Of a stretch of 19,052 bases of DNA, positions 6,509 through 13,675 are shown in pieces (positions within the stretch are counted from its first letter, which is position 1; every line of letters starts with the position of its first letter). The notes beneath the pieces were generated by a model. That model ran no database searches. It worked only from the letters and a program-made list of their open reading frames with translations, and had not been told where the DNA came from. Made by a program: the position numbers and the translations under genes. Origin of the DNA: Chloroflexota bacterium (GTDB lineage: Bacteria > Chloroflexota > FW602-bin22 > JACPRP01); NCBI GenBank assembly GCA_016210495.1, contig JACQUC010000001.1, forward strand, positions 1-19,052, in the 5' to 3' direction.

Positions 6509-7531
6509 ATGGGTTCCGAGTCATGGGTCCAGAGTGCGGGTATCGCCGAAGAAACGAAGCGTGTTGCCAGGCTATTGGACATCATCGCCAGGATCAGTAG
6601 TCGCCCCAAGACCTGGAGCCGACGACGTCTCGCCGAAGTCTACGAAATCAGCGAGCGCCGCATCCAACAAGACCTTGAGATTCTAGTCCACCGCCTGTGT
6701 TTGCCCCTGGCTCGCTCCCGCTCAGGCTACTACTTCACCAGACCCCACGCGTTCCCATCCGTGAGCTTCGCTTTTGGGGAGGCCGTGGCGCTGCTGCTGG
6801 CCGCCAAAGTTGCAGAGTCGCTGGCCGGGGTCGGATCGGCCGAGCTAGCCGCCGCTCTTCATCGCCTCAAGGCAGCCTTCCCAGTGGAGTTCCGTTCCCT
6901 GCTGGATAACCTCGACCAGGGGCACCCTCTGTCCAAGCCGGCGCAACAGCGACAGCGATTGCTCGAGCTGTTGCAGGAGGCGGTAGCCCGTCGATGCACT
7001 GTGGAGATGCAATACGCTACGGCCTCTCGCGATGGAGCGGAGAGCCAGAGGGCGGTTGATCCCTATACGATACTACCCTACGTCCGCTCATTTCACCTGG
7101 TGGGCTACTGCCACCTGCGCCAGGAAGTGCGCATCTTCAAGGTGGATAGAATCAAGGACCTGCGTCTGACCACGAAGCAGTTCGATGTTCCCTTTGACTT
7201 CGACCTTCAATCATACCTGGGTGACAGTTGGGGATTGATGCGTGGCGTGGGAAGTGGGCCGGAGCAAGTCCGGCTTCATTTCAGCGCTCGCGCTGGCCGC
7301 TGGGTTTCGGAGGAGTTCTGGCATCGCAGCCAGCAGGTAGAGTGGCAGCCGGATGGATCGCTCATCTTCTCCCTCGAGGTCGCCATTGGCCCCCCATTTG
7401 TGGGGTGGATACTCTACTATGGCGCCGACGCCGTCGTGCTTGAGCCGGAATGGCTTGCTAAGGAAGTCCGCGAATCCGCAGCCGCCGTGGTGCGGCGCTA
7501 TGCAATTTCTGGTGCGGAGTGCAATCTGTAG
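6509..7531 (+). CDS. WYL-domain transcriptional regulator of the CRISPR locus
   Basis: A 340-residue DNA-binding regulator. Residues about 15-80 form a winged helix (VARLLDIIARISSRPKTWSR, then RRLAEVYEISERRIQQDLEI). Residues about 155-235 form the WYL ligand domain (AVDPYTILPYVRSFHLVGYC, then RIFKVDRIKDLRL), followed by a WCX-type C-terminal domain. The ATG at 6509 has GGAGGT seven nucleotides upstream and was preferred to a TTG at 6479 with no site. WYL proteins are common regulators of CRISPR loci, and one (sll7009) represses the I-D system of Synechocystis, so control of the downstream cas genes is the natural inference. The inverted repeat at 6409-6430 may be its own operator. The stop codon TAG is part of the GTAGGGG motif of a MITE-like element. 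Confidence 0.9.
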   Translation: MGSESWVQSAGIAEETKRVARLLDIIARISSRPKTWSRRRLAEVYEISERRIQQDLEILVHRLCLPLARSRSGYYFTRPHAFPSVSFAFGEAVALLLAAKVAESLAGVGSAELAAALHRLKAAFPVEFRSLLDNLDQGHPLSKPAQQRQRLLELLQEAVARRCTVEMQYATASRDGAESQRAVDPYTILPYVRSFHLVGYCHLRQEVRIFKVDRIKDLRLTTKQFDVPFDFDLQSYLGDSWGLMRGVGSGPEQVRLHFSARAGRWVSEEFWHRSQQVEWQPDGSLIFSLEVAIGPPFVGWILYYGADAVVLEPEWLAKEVRESAAAVVRRYAISGAECNL

Positions 7532-7598
7532 GGGTCCTTCTTCGGAAGGACGTGGTTGCCCAGGCGCAGGGGGGGAGCATCGCAGCCATTTCGCACCA
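7510..7598. mobile_element. MITE-like palindromic element A (WYL-cas6 spacer)
   Basis: An 89-nt element with ends TGGTGCG and CGCACCA, an internal GTAGGGG and GTGGTTGCCC, and a hairpin GTCCTTC-TTCG-GAAGGAC (7534-7551), a 7-bp stem capped by a UUCG tetraloop. It is clearly related to element B downstream of cas6, in the same orientation. It begins inside the last codons of the WYL gene and provides its stop codon. The hairpin has no T-run, so it may stabilise or partly attenuate the transcript but is not a standard terminator. Confidence 0.65.
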
Positions 7599-7626
7599 AA
7601 ACTATGTAAGGTAATGGAGCCGGGTA

Positions 7627-8643
7627 GTGACTGACTTCAGCGTCCACCGCCTTTGGTTTGACTGCCGGGTCGAGACGCCTATCGCCCTCGGCGAGCACCA
7701 GGGCTCGGCTCTGCGCGGCGCGCTTTTTCACGCCCTTCGTGGTCGTCCCCACAGCCCCGGCTTCTGCACCGACACGGCTCGCACCGACTGCCGTGGTTGC
7801 CTCGTTCTAGCGACTTGCCCTGTCTCGTTCCTGCTGGCTACCGTGGACGAAGAGGGCCGCCGAGGCAGCGACGTTCCCAGACCTTATACGATCCAGCCCC
7901 CGCTAGGCCGCATTGGCCGCTATGCGCCGGGCGACCGCTTTGGCTTTGGCATTACCCTGTTCGCCCGTGCGCTCAACCTCTTTCCTTACCTCATCGTCGC
8001 TGGCCGGCGGCTGGAGGAGGATGGCATCGGGCGCAAGCTGCCTGATCCGCCTAAGGCGGACGGCCGGTGGCGCCCTGGGCGCTTCGCCGTCGAGCGCATC
8101 GCCGCCGCGAATCCCCTCACCGGCGAGGAGCAGGTGGTCTTGCAGCGAGGCGACGAGCTGGTGAAAGTGCCCGCCGTGCCGATAACCCACAGCCATGTAC
8201 TGGCACGGGCAGCGAAACTGGGCGCGGAGCTGGCCACGGGCGGACGGCTAACAATCGAGTTTCTCACGCCGACGCGCATAGTCGCCGATGGCCGCCCCTT
8301 GCGCCAGCCGGCTTTCCGACCGCTGGTGCAGCGCCTGCTGGAGCGTCTGTCGTCGCTTTGGGAGGAGTACGGCGAGGCAGAGTTGCCCATCGAGTTCGGC
8401 GACCTGATGGAACGGGCGGGCGAGGCGCGACTGGTGGACGATGGGACCCGCTGGCTGGAGCTGCGGGGCTACTCCACCCGCCAGGATGCGCCCAAGTACC
8501 TGGACGGCTTCGTTGGCCTGGCGACGTACGAGGGCGACCTCGGCGTGCTGCTGCCCTGGCTAGTGTGGGGAGAGCAGACGCACGTCGGCAAGGATGCCGT
8601 CAAAGGCTGCGGGATCTACCGCATCGTGGATGGGTTGCCCTAG
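7627..8643 (+). CDS. cas6: Cas6 CRISPR RNA endoribonuclease
   Basis: Cuts the repeat transcript to release crRNAs. The 338-residue protein is of the PF10040-like RAMP family. It has an N-terminal ferredoxin fold with LGEHQGSALRGALFHAL, followed by the four-Cys segment FCTDTARTDCRGCLVLATCP. A middle part includes YTIQPPLGRIGRYAPGDRFG. The C-terminal glycine-rich block is GFVGLATYEGDLGVLLPWLV then WGEQTHVGKDAVKGCGIYRI. The catalytic residues cannot be fixed from sequence alone. The start is GTG at 7627 with GGAG seven nucleotides upstream. MITE-like elements lie on both sides. At 8046-8060 the coding strand holds a perfect TCCGCC-TAA-GGCGGA palindrome, also present in non-coding DNA at 4794-4806, encoding part of LPDPPKADGRW. 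The expected cut leaves ACTGAAAG as the 5' handle. Confidence 0.92.
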   Translation: MTDFSVHRLWFDCRVETPIALGEHQGSALRGALFHALRGRPHSPGFCTDTARTDCRGCLVLATCPVSFLLATVDEEGRRGSDVPRPYTIQPPLGRIGRYAPGDRFGFGITLFARALNLFPYLIVAGRRLEEDGIGRKLPDPPKADGRWRPGRFAVERIAAANPLTGEEQVVLQRGDELVKVPAVPITHSHVLARAAKLGAELATGGRLTIEFLTPTRIVADGRPLRQPAFRPLVQRLLERLSSLWEEYGEAELPIEFGDLMERAGEARLVDDGTRWLELRGYSTRQDAPKYLDGFVGLATYEGDLGVLLPWLVWGEQTHVGKDAVKGCGIYRIVDGLP

Positions 8644-8747
8644 CTAGCTAGTTCCTGGTGCAGATTGCGATTTGTAGGGGCAACCCTATGTGGTTGCCCT
8701 GGGGTGGGGCGGAGCAGCCCCGCCATTTCGCACCAAAAACTAGCTAG
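8644..8747. mobile_element. MITE-like palindromic element B (cas6-cas1 spacer)
   Basis: A 104-nt element bounded by CTAGCTAGTT (8644-8653) and its complement AACTAGCTAG (8738-8747), with inner ends TGGTGC and GCACCA. Inside are GTAGGGGCAACCC, GTGGTTGCCC and GGGGCGGAGCAGCCCCGCC, all self-complementary. It matches element A in order and orientation. It starts directly after the cas6 stop codon and ends 13 nt before the cas1 ribosome site. No transposase is present; it would need one in trans. Confidence 0.75.
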
Positions 8748-8774
8748 GCCACCGGCAAGCAGGAGGTGCCGAAC

Positions 8775-9791
8775 ATGCAAGCCCTGGTCGTGGACCAGTT
8801 CGGGACGTTCATCGGTAAGAAGAGCGAGCGGGTGCGTGTCCAGAAGCAAGGCGAGGTGATCGTCGAGGTCCCCCTGTTCGACCTGGAGCAGGTGCTGGTC
8901 GTCGCGGAAGGAGTGAGCCTATCCAGCGACTTCATCTACGAGTGCGGCACTCGCGGCATCCCCATCACGTTTCTGACGTTCTCCGGGCAGCCGTATGCGA
9001 CCATCATCTCATCCGAGCTCACGGGCACCGTGGCCACCCGGCGCGAGCAGCTACTGGCCTACTTCGACGAGCGCGGCGTAGCCCTCGCCCGAGCCTTTGC
9101 CGCCGGGAAGCTCACCAACCAGGCGAACCTCCTGCGCTACATGGGCAAATACCGCCGGGAGGCCCAACCGGAAGCATACAAGGCGCTCCGCGACGCTGCC
9201 GTGGACATCCAGGACATCGCGGCGGACCTCGACAAAGTAAAGGGAACGACGTTGGAGGAGGTGAGGGCTGAGATAATGGGCATCGAAGGCTTGTGCGCCC
9301 GGCGCTACTGGGAGGCGCTGCGGCACGTTGTCCCTGATGAGTTCGGCTGGACAGCGCGGGAGCACCGGGGTGCGACGGACATCGTGAACTGTCTGCTAAA
9401 CTACGGCTATGGGATACTCTACGGCCAGGTAGAGCGGGCCATCGTACTGGCCGGGCTTGACCCGTATGGGGGCTTCCTGCACGTAGACCGTCCCGGCAAG
9501 CCGAGCCTGAGCCTGGACCTCATCGAGGAGTTCCGGCAGATGGTAGTGGACCGCGTCGTGCTCGCGCTTCTCGGGCGGCGGCAGGAGCTGCGCCTCGAGC
9601 GTGACGGCCGCCTCGACGGCCCGACGCGCAAGCTCCTGGCGGACAAGATCCTCGAGCGGCTGGACGCCGACGAGCCCCACGAAGGCCGCCGCCACAAGCT
9701 CAAATCCATCATCCAGCTCCAGTCCCGCCACCTCGCCACGTTCGTGCGGCGGGAGCGGCCCGAGTACAAAGCCTGGGTCGGGAGGTGGTAA
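8775..9791 (+). CDS. cas1: Cas1 CRISPR integrase
   Basis: Metal-dependent integrase that inserts new spacers with Cas2. The 338-residue protein has the N-terminal beta domain (VVDQFGTFIGKKSERVRVQK) and the helical domain with the catalytic set: E171 in EIMGIEGLCARRYW, H236 in PYGGFLHVDRPGKPSL, and the acidic pair D248/E251 in SLDLIEEFRQ. The ATG at 8775 was chosen over a GTG at 8766, because a perfect AGGAGG (8761-8766) lies 8 nt before the ATG and overlaps the GTG. It is very GC-rich (44 of 60 bases G or C in 9541-9600), unlike cas10d, which follows immediately. Its partner cas2 is 5.5 kb away, across the effector genes. Confidence 0.96.
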   Translation: MQALVVDQFGTFIGKKSERVRVQKQGEVIVEVPLFDLEQVLVVAEGVSLSSDFIYECGTRGIPITFLTFSGQPYATIISSELTGTVATRREQLLAYFDERGVALARAFAAGKLTNQANLLRYMGKYRREAQPEAYKALRDAAVDIQDIAADLDKVKGTTLEEVRAEIMGIEGLCARRYWEALRHVVPDEFGWTAREHRGATDIVNCLLNYGYGILYGQVERAIVLAGLDPYGGFLHVDRPGKPSLSLDLIEEFRQMVVDRVVLALLGRRQELRLERDGRLDGPTRKLLADKILERLDADEPHEGRRHKLKSIIQLQSRHLATFVRRERPEYKAWVGRW

Positions 9792-9863
9792 ATGCCAGGG
9801 CAGAGGCCATTACGTTCGCACTACAACGCAGCTACTTGCAACGATAGTCAAATTGCATCGTGA
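9792..9863 (+). other. Short frame from the well-placed ATG at the cas1-cas10d junction
   Basis: The ATG at 9792 directly follows the cas1 stop and has a near-ideal GGGAGG site 6 nt upstream. It encodes only 23 residues (MPGQRPLRSHYNAATCNDSQ and three more) and ends at TGA 9861-9863. The cas10d frame, one base over, reads TTTQLLATIVKLHREKGRLA through the same DNA and looks like genuine helical protein. Either one base has been gained or lost near 9800-9850, so that ATG 9792 was the original cas10d start, or this is a short leader frame that couples translation. Confidence 0.5.
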
Positions 9864-9882
9864 AAAAGGGAGGCTGGCAACA

Positions 9883-12108
9883 GTGGGTGGGCTTTTCAGA
9901 CCTGCGAAAACAGGCGGAGTGAGCATCCTTGAGCATGGGATTCATGCTTACCAAATCGGGGCATTCCTATACAGCAAGCTCCAGGGGCACCCGTATTTCG
10001 CTGTTAGACCAGCCGACCGGGAGCGTTTCCTCTACGCCTGTCTGTTTCACGACGTAGGTAAGATGCTGGTGGACCGCTTGGGGCAACCCCATACCCCTCT
10101 CACCCGCAAGGCCCTCGAGAGCCTACGGGACGACCCGCAGTATCATAGGCTACTGGACGTATTTGGTCTCACTGATCTTGCATCAGACCCACCAACTCTA
10201 TCCGTCTTGGGGGAGCATCACGATGCCGCCTCACAATTGGGACTATGGGTTGCGGTCGCTGATCACATAGCTTCAGCGGAAAACGACCCGGACTGGACCA
10301 CAACTCCTTTGGCCGCGGCCAGATTCGTGGGCCTATCTTCCACTCATTTCTTCCACATTTCGTTCCCATCGTTCTCCAAGAATGAGTTTAATGCTGTGGG
10401 CAAGCTGATTCTGTTTAAACTACTTTACGAGACCGTAGAGCGATTGCCTGACATCACTCTCCTGTATGAAACCAAGGGGGGTTGCAGGATTGTTACTCCT
10501 CTGTCGAGGGAACAGGTGCATGTTGCGATTGGCGAGGCACTCAACCAGACAGTCAAGGACTTCGTACGTGGACAGGACATGAGCATCTTTTTTAAGGGCG
10601 GATCCCAGGAAGCTGACAGGTATGCCGAAATGCTTCCCTTCTCCAAAGAGGAGCTTGTGGAGGTCATCGGTGACGTCAAGAAGGGGGAAATCCTCGCTGG
10701 GCTGCGGAACAAACTCAAGGATGCTCCTTCGCCTCCGGCGATGGAGACAACGGGGCTGCCAAAGACCGTTTTCGCGTCGTTGGCCGGCATAGATTTATCG
10801 CATTATGGCTCCGGCAAGCAATCACTGGCACCGTTGAAGGCCGACATGAGCACCATACTGCGACAGGCAGGTGTGAAAAGTTATGCCCACAGCGATGTTG
10901 TTGATCCCATTTTGGCGAATTACGTCTTCACCCTGAACAAGGTGAAGACAATTGAACGCCCGTTGCAATTCGATATCCGTCCCTTCCTAGCCGTCGACAA
11001 TTACTTCGATATAGCGCCCATACTCTCAAACGAGCCAGAGCAGGACGTCTGCATTGACTGTGGCACCTATCACGGCGTCGTCCAGTCCAGCAACGTGCTG
11101 GTAGAAATGATGCAGCACAGCAGGGAAACTCTGTTCTGCGAACGAATGACTGATGCACGCAAGCACCTGTATCTCTGTCCGATCTGCTATATCGAAACGT
11201 TGTTTAACGTCCTCCTTTGTGGGACGACCGGCGGAATGCAAACGAGGGTGAAGGGGTTTGCCCATATGGCTATAATCGGGCTGGACCTACCGGAGGACAT
11301 TCTGAGGGCAGAAGACCCCTTATTCCCGGAGCACGTTTTGCGCGAGCTTCGGTCCCAACGGATAACTCAGAGGACACTTTACGCTAAAGACCGTGACATT
11401 AATATTGCCCTTGTGTCATTAAACGACGGTTACGTAGGGTCTAGCGAAAAATATCGGGAAATCCTCTTTGGCTGCCAGGCAGCATCCATCCGCGCAGCTT
11501 ACCCGTTGACAACCTCCTTCTCGGTCAATATGTTGCCGCGCGTTTATGACAACGCGATGGTGCAACTTCACCATAAGGATGTCCCCCTGCCTGACGACTC
11601 GTTTGTGGACTGGTTCTTCTACATTTTTGCTCACCCCGGACTGGGTGCTGGCGAGGAAAGGAGGCACTATGTGGTCGAGTATGCCACTCGACCACTGCTT
11701 GGAATAGCGTATCTATTTAGACGGAATGCTCAGAGAGCCCGTTATGATGAAGAATTGGAGAGAGTGGTGAATGAGTTGACGCGGGATGATGTGCTCTTCC
11801 AGATTCTGGACGAGATTTGGGAGATGGCAAAGCTCGGAGGAGGGCTGGAAAAAGGGAGAAATGTTGGCTCTTTCCTTACCACGTTCAAGGGCAGACCCGA
11901 GGACACAGACCGAATTGCCAACAAGCTGCTTAGAAACGAGAAACTAAAGGAGGAGACCCGACAAGGCATACTTGACGTATGGGAGAGGGTTCGAGGTCAA
12001 ATTGCCGCACTAAACCAGGCACAGAGGAGAGAGTTAATGGATCGGGCCCAGAAGACCAGGTATCTCATGAATTCTAAGAAATTCTACGAAGTGAAACGAG
12101 GAGTGTAA
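9883..12108 (+). CDS. cas10d: Cas10d (Csc3) large subunit with HD nuclease domain, type I-D
   Basis: Large subunit of the I-D interference complex. The N-terminal HD nuclease motifs are visible (numbering from GTG 9883): H18 in LEHGIHAYQ, H56-D57 in CLFHDVGKM, H112-H113 in GEHHDAASQ and D127-H128 in AVADHIASAE. A zinc ribbon follows at C390/C393 (VCIDCGTYHG) and C432/C435 (LYLCPICY), then palm-like and C-terminal helical parts. No GGDD cyclase motif is seen, as expected for Cas10d. The true start is uncertain: the frame is open upstream through cas1 and has no ATG. GTG 9883 (GGGAGG 9 nt before) and TTG 9853 are candidates, while the best-placed ATG (9792) is out of frame. Downstream csc2 begins after 2 nt. 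The C-terminal part probably also makes Cas11d separately. Confidence 0.92.
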   Translation: MGGLFRPAKTGGVSILEHGIHAYQIGAFLYSKLQGHPYFAVRPADRERFLYACLFHDVGKMLVDRLGQPHTPLTRKALESLRDDPQYHRLLDVFGLTDLASDPPTLSVLGEHHDAASQLGLWVAVADHIASAENDPDWTTTPLAAARFVGLSSTHFFHISFPSFSKNEFNAVGKLILFKLLYETVERLPDITLLYETKGGCRIVTPLSREQVHVAIGEALNQTVKDFVRGQDMSIFFKGGSQEADRYAEMLPFSKEELVEVIGDVKKGEILAGLRNKLKDAPSPPAMETTGLPKTVFASLAGIDLSHYGSGKQSLAPLKADMSTILRQAGVKSYAHSDVVDPILANYVFTLNKVKTIERPLQFDIRPFLAVDNYFDIAPILSNEPEQDVCIDCGTYHGVVQSSNVLVEMMQHSRETLFCERMTDARKHLYLCPICYIETLFNVLLCGTTGGMQTRVKGFAHMAIIGLDLPEDILRAEDPLFPEHVLRELRSQRITQRTLYAKDRDINIALVSLNDGYVGSSEKYREILFGCQAASIRAAYPLTTSFSVNMLPRVYDNAMVQLHHKDVPLPDDSFVDWFFYIFAHPGLGAGEERRHYVVEYATRPLLGIAYLFRRNAQRARYDEELERVVNELTRDDVLFQILDEIWEMAKLGGGLEKGRNVGSFLTTFKGRPEDTDRIANKLLRNEKLKEETRQGILDVWERVRGQIAALNQAQRRELMDRAQKTRYLMNSKKFYEVKRGV
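11671..12108 (+). CDS. cas11d: Probable internal Cas11d small subunit within cas10d
   Basis: In type I-D systems the small subunit Cas11d is known to be made by internal translation from the 3' part of cas10d. Here an in-frame GTG at 11671 is preceded by AAAGGAGG (11657-11664) with a 6-nt spacer, the strongest ribosome site inside the gene. The product would be 145 residues (VEYATRPLLGIAYLFRRNAQ..., with ELERVVNELTRDDVLFQILD, NKLLRNEKLKEETRQGILDV and the C-terminal NSKKFYEVKRGV), almost entirely helical by appearance, as expected for a Cas11 bundle. Length and position suit the family. The start is inferred, not proven. Confidence 0.65.
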   Translation: MVEYATRPLLGIAYLFRRNAQRARYDEELERVVNELTRDDVLFQILDEIWEMAKLGGGLEKGRNVGSFLTTFKGRPEDTDRIANKLLRNEKLKEETRQGILDVWERVRGQIAALNQAQRRELMDRAQKTRYLMNSKKFYEVKRGV

Positions 12109-12110
12109 GC

Positions 12111-12992
12111 ATGGCGGAACTAGTAGCGTCTCTTCCAGAGTACACCGACTTCGGAAAGTTGATCCAAGTAAAAGAGAACCAAGAGAGGCTGGACCACCTT
12201 AAGCTGAGCTATCTACAGGGCAACACCTACTTGGCGATTGTCGGGTACATTCGGCTAGAGGACTTCGCCCGATTCACGTCCCAGGAGGATCAGAGGAACG
12301 ACCAGATCGATGCTTTCGGGCAGCGGCGAATCTACCTGACCGGACTCAAGAGACGTGCCGTCTACCGTCGTATCTCCGAGGGCATTCTGAGGGCGCATAA
12401 AGATGACTATTCTTGCGCTACCCCTGATCACCAGTGTCTCGAGTGCTACAATTGCTATGCCTATGGTGGGGTACGAGCTATCAAGGATCAGCAGGACGCG
12501 TTGCGCTCTCGCTTCAAGCCCACTACGGCGTTTTCTATTCAAGCTGCCGAGGATGCTCTCGCCGATGAGGAAGAGTTTCATGCTATGACCCACCGCGATC
12601 TCAAGATGCCGACCTCAGGCGAGGGGGCGAGTATCTACAATCTCCACTTGATCCGGCCCGGGGTGGTGTTCCCCTTTATCGACTTCATTTTCCAGCCGTG
12701 CCAGTTCGATCTGGCTATATACTTCGAGACTCTGAGGCAGGCCGAGAAGAGTGGGTTTGGCAGTATGACTTCCCGTCTTGGTACCGTCTCAATCAACTGT
12801 GTAGGGGTAAGTGCCGACCTTGCACTCGGCCAGGCGGATCTTCTGAAAGATATGCAGGTAAATGCGGACGGCACCGTGGATGTTGATGCCAGACTCACGA
12901 CTGGGTTAGAAAAGGTCGATGGGTCGGATTTGCGGTCCAAATTGAAGGGCTGGATTGAGACCTACAAAGGAAAGATCTTTGGCGGAGGATAG
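12111..12992 (+). CDS. csc2: Csc2 (Cas7d) backbone subunit
   Basis: Cas7-type RAMP protein that forms the crRNA-coating backbone of the I-D complex. The 293-residue length fits the family. Recognisable parts are the N-terminal KLSYLQGNTYLAIVGYIRLE, the RRIYLTGLKRRAVYRRISEG segment, a Cys-rich insert CATPDHQCLECYNCYAYGG that may bind zinc, and a C-terminal block with GVVFPFIDFIFQPCQFDLAI and KSGFGSMTSRLGTVSINCVG. It starts with ATG two nucleotides after the cas10d stop, with GAGGAG upstream, and ends two nucleotides before csc1, so the effector genes are one translational unit. Confidence 0.93.
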   Translation: MAELVASLPEYTDFGKLIQVKENQERLDHLKLSYLQGNTYLAIVGYIRLEDFARFTSQEDQRNDQIDAFGQRRIYLTGLKRRAVYRRISEGILRAHKDDYSCATPDHQCLECYNCYAYGGVRAIKDQQDALRSRFKPTTAFSIQAAEDALADEEEFHAMTHRDLKMPTSGEGASIYNLHLIRPGVVFPFIDFIFQPCQFDLAIYFETLRQAEKSGFGSMTSRLGTVSINCVGVSADLALGQADLLKDMQVNADGTVDVDARLTTGLEKVDGSDLRSKLKGWIETYKGKIFGGG

Positions 12993-12994
12993 GG

Positions 12995-13675
12995 TTGGAC
13001 TCGCTCTTTGCAGTTGAATTCGAGCTACAGGATTTCGGGCAGAACGTGAGTCATTTGACCCGTAAGACCTACTACAGCCATGATTTCTTCACGGACCGAC
13101 AGGTGTACGCGGCGATCAGCGGCCGCTGGATTGGCTCCTTGAGCGTGAAAGGGAACTTGGCGAGCCATAGCGCGTATCAACTCCTGAGCGAGCGTGTACC
13201 GGCTACGATTGCTATCTCGCGTTCGCCCGTTCCCAAAACCAAGAGTTGGTTCAGTATTCTGCCGAGAGACTTAGCGAAGAGCAATGAGAGAGTGAACGTC
13301 TCTCTTGTTATTCAAGAGGGCTGGCGCGAGCTGATCTTGCCCGGGACGCGGTTCGTCGCATTTTCTTTCGAAAAGCCGCCCAACATAATGTTCATCGGGA
13401 AAAAAGGTGCCTTTGCCAAGCTACTGAATTGCACAGAGGTAGATTACTCTTTGCGCCCCAATGCTTGGACTACTACCGATCTGATCTATTATTCGGACTA
13501 TATGAACCTATGGGGGAAGGAGATAACGAACGCCCGTTTTCGTGATGCCTCGGCTCGGTTCCTAGTAGGCGAGTTTGAGTGCAGCGAGGTGCTGGAGGTG
13601 CAGTACAAAGGTGAGCTGTTTCGTTTCTTCAGTCTGGTGTTGTTCCAGCGGTTCAAGGGGGTTTCGTGGTGTTAG
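12995..13675 (+). CDS. csc1: Csc1 (Cas5d) subunit
   Basis: Cas5-type RAMP protein expected to hold the 5' handle of the crRNA in the I-D complex. The 226-residue protein begins LFAVEFELQDFGQNVSHLTR then KTYYSHDFFTDRQVYAAISG, and continues with FVAFSFEKPPNIMFIGKKGA and the C-terminal VLEVQYKGELFRFFSLVLFQ. The start is TTG at 12995 with GGAGG (12984-12988) six nucleotides upstream; no in-frame ATG exists near the N-terminus. The stop overlaps the cas3 start by 10 nt. The gene is identified by position between csc2 and cas3 as well as by its Csc1-like sequence. Confidence 0.88.
   Translation: MDSLFAVEFELQDFGQNVSHLTRKTYYSHDFFTDRQVYAAISGRWIGSLSVKGNLASHSAYQLLSERVPATIAISRSPVPKTKSWFSILPRDLAKSNERVNVSLVIQEGWRELILPGTRFVAFSFEKPPNIMFIGKKGAFAKLLNCTEVDYSLRPNAWTTTDLIYYSDYMNLWGKEITNARFRDASARFLVGEFECSEVLEVQYKGELFRFFSLVLFQRFKGVSWC

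Noticed and set aside
9883..12108. Type III interpretation because of a Cas10-like protein
   Set aside because: HD motifs with no GGDD, plus csc1, csc2 and a separate Cas3 helicase, define type I-D.
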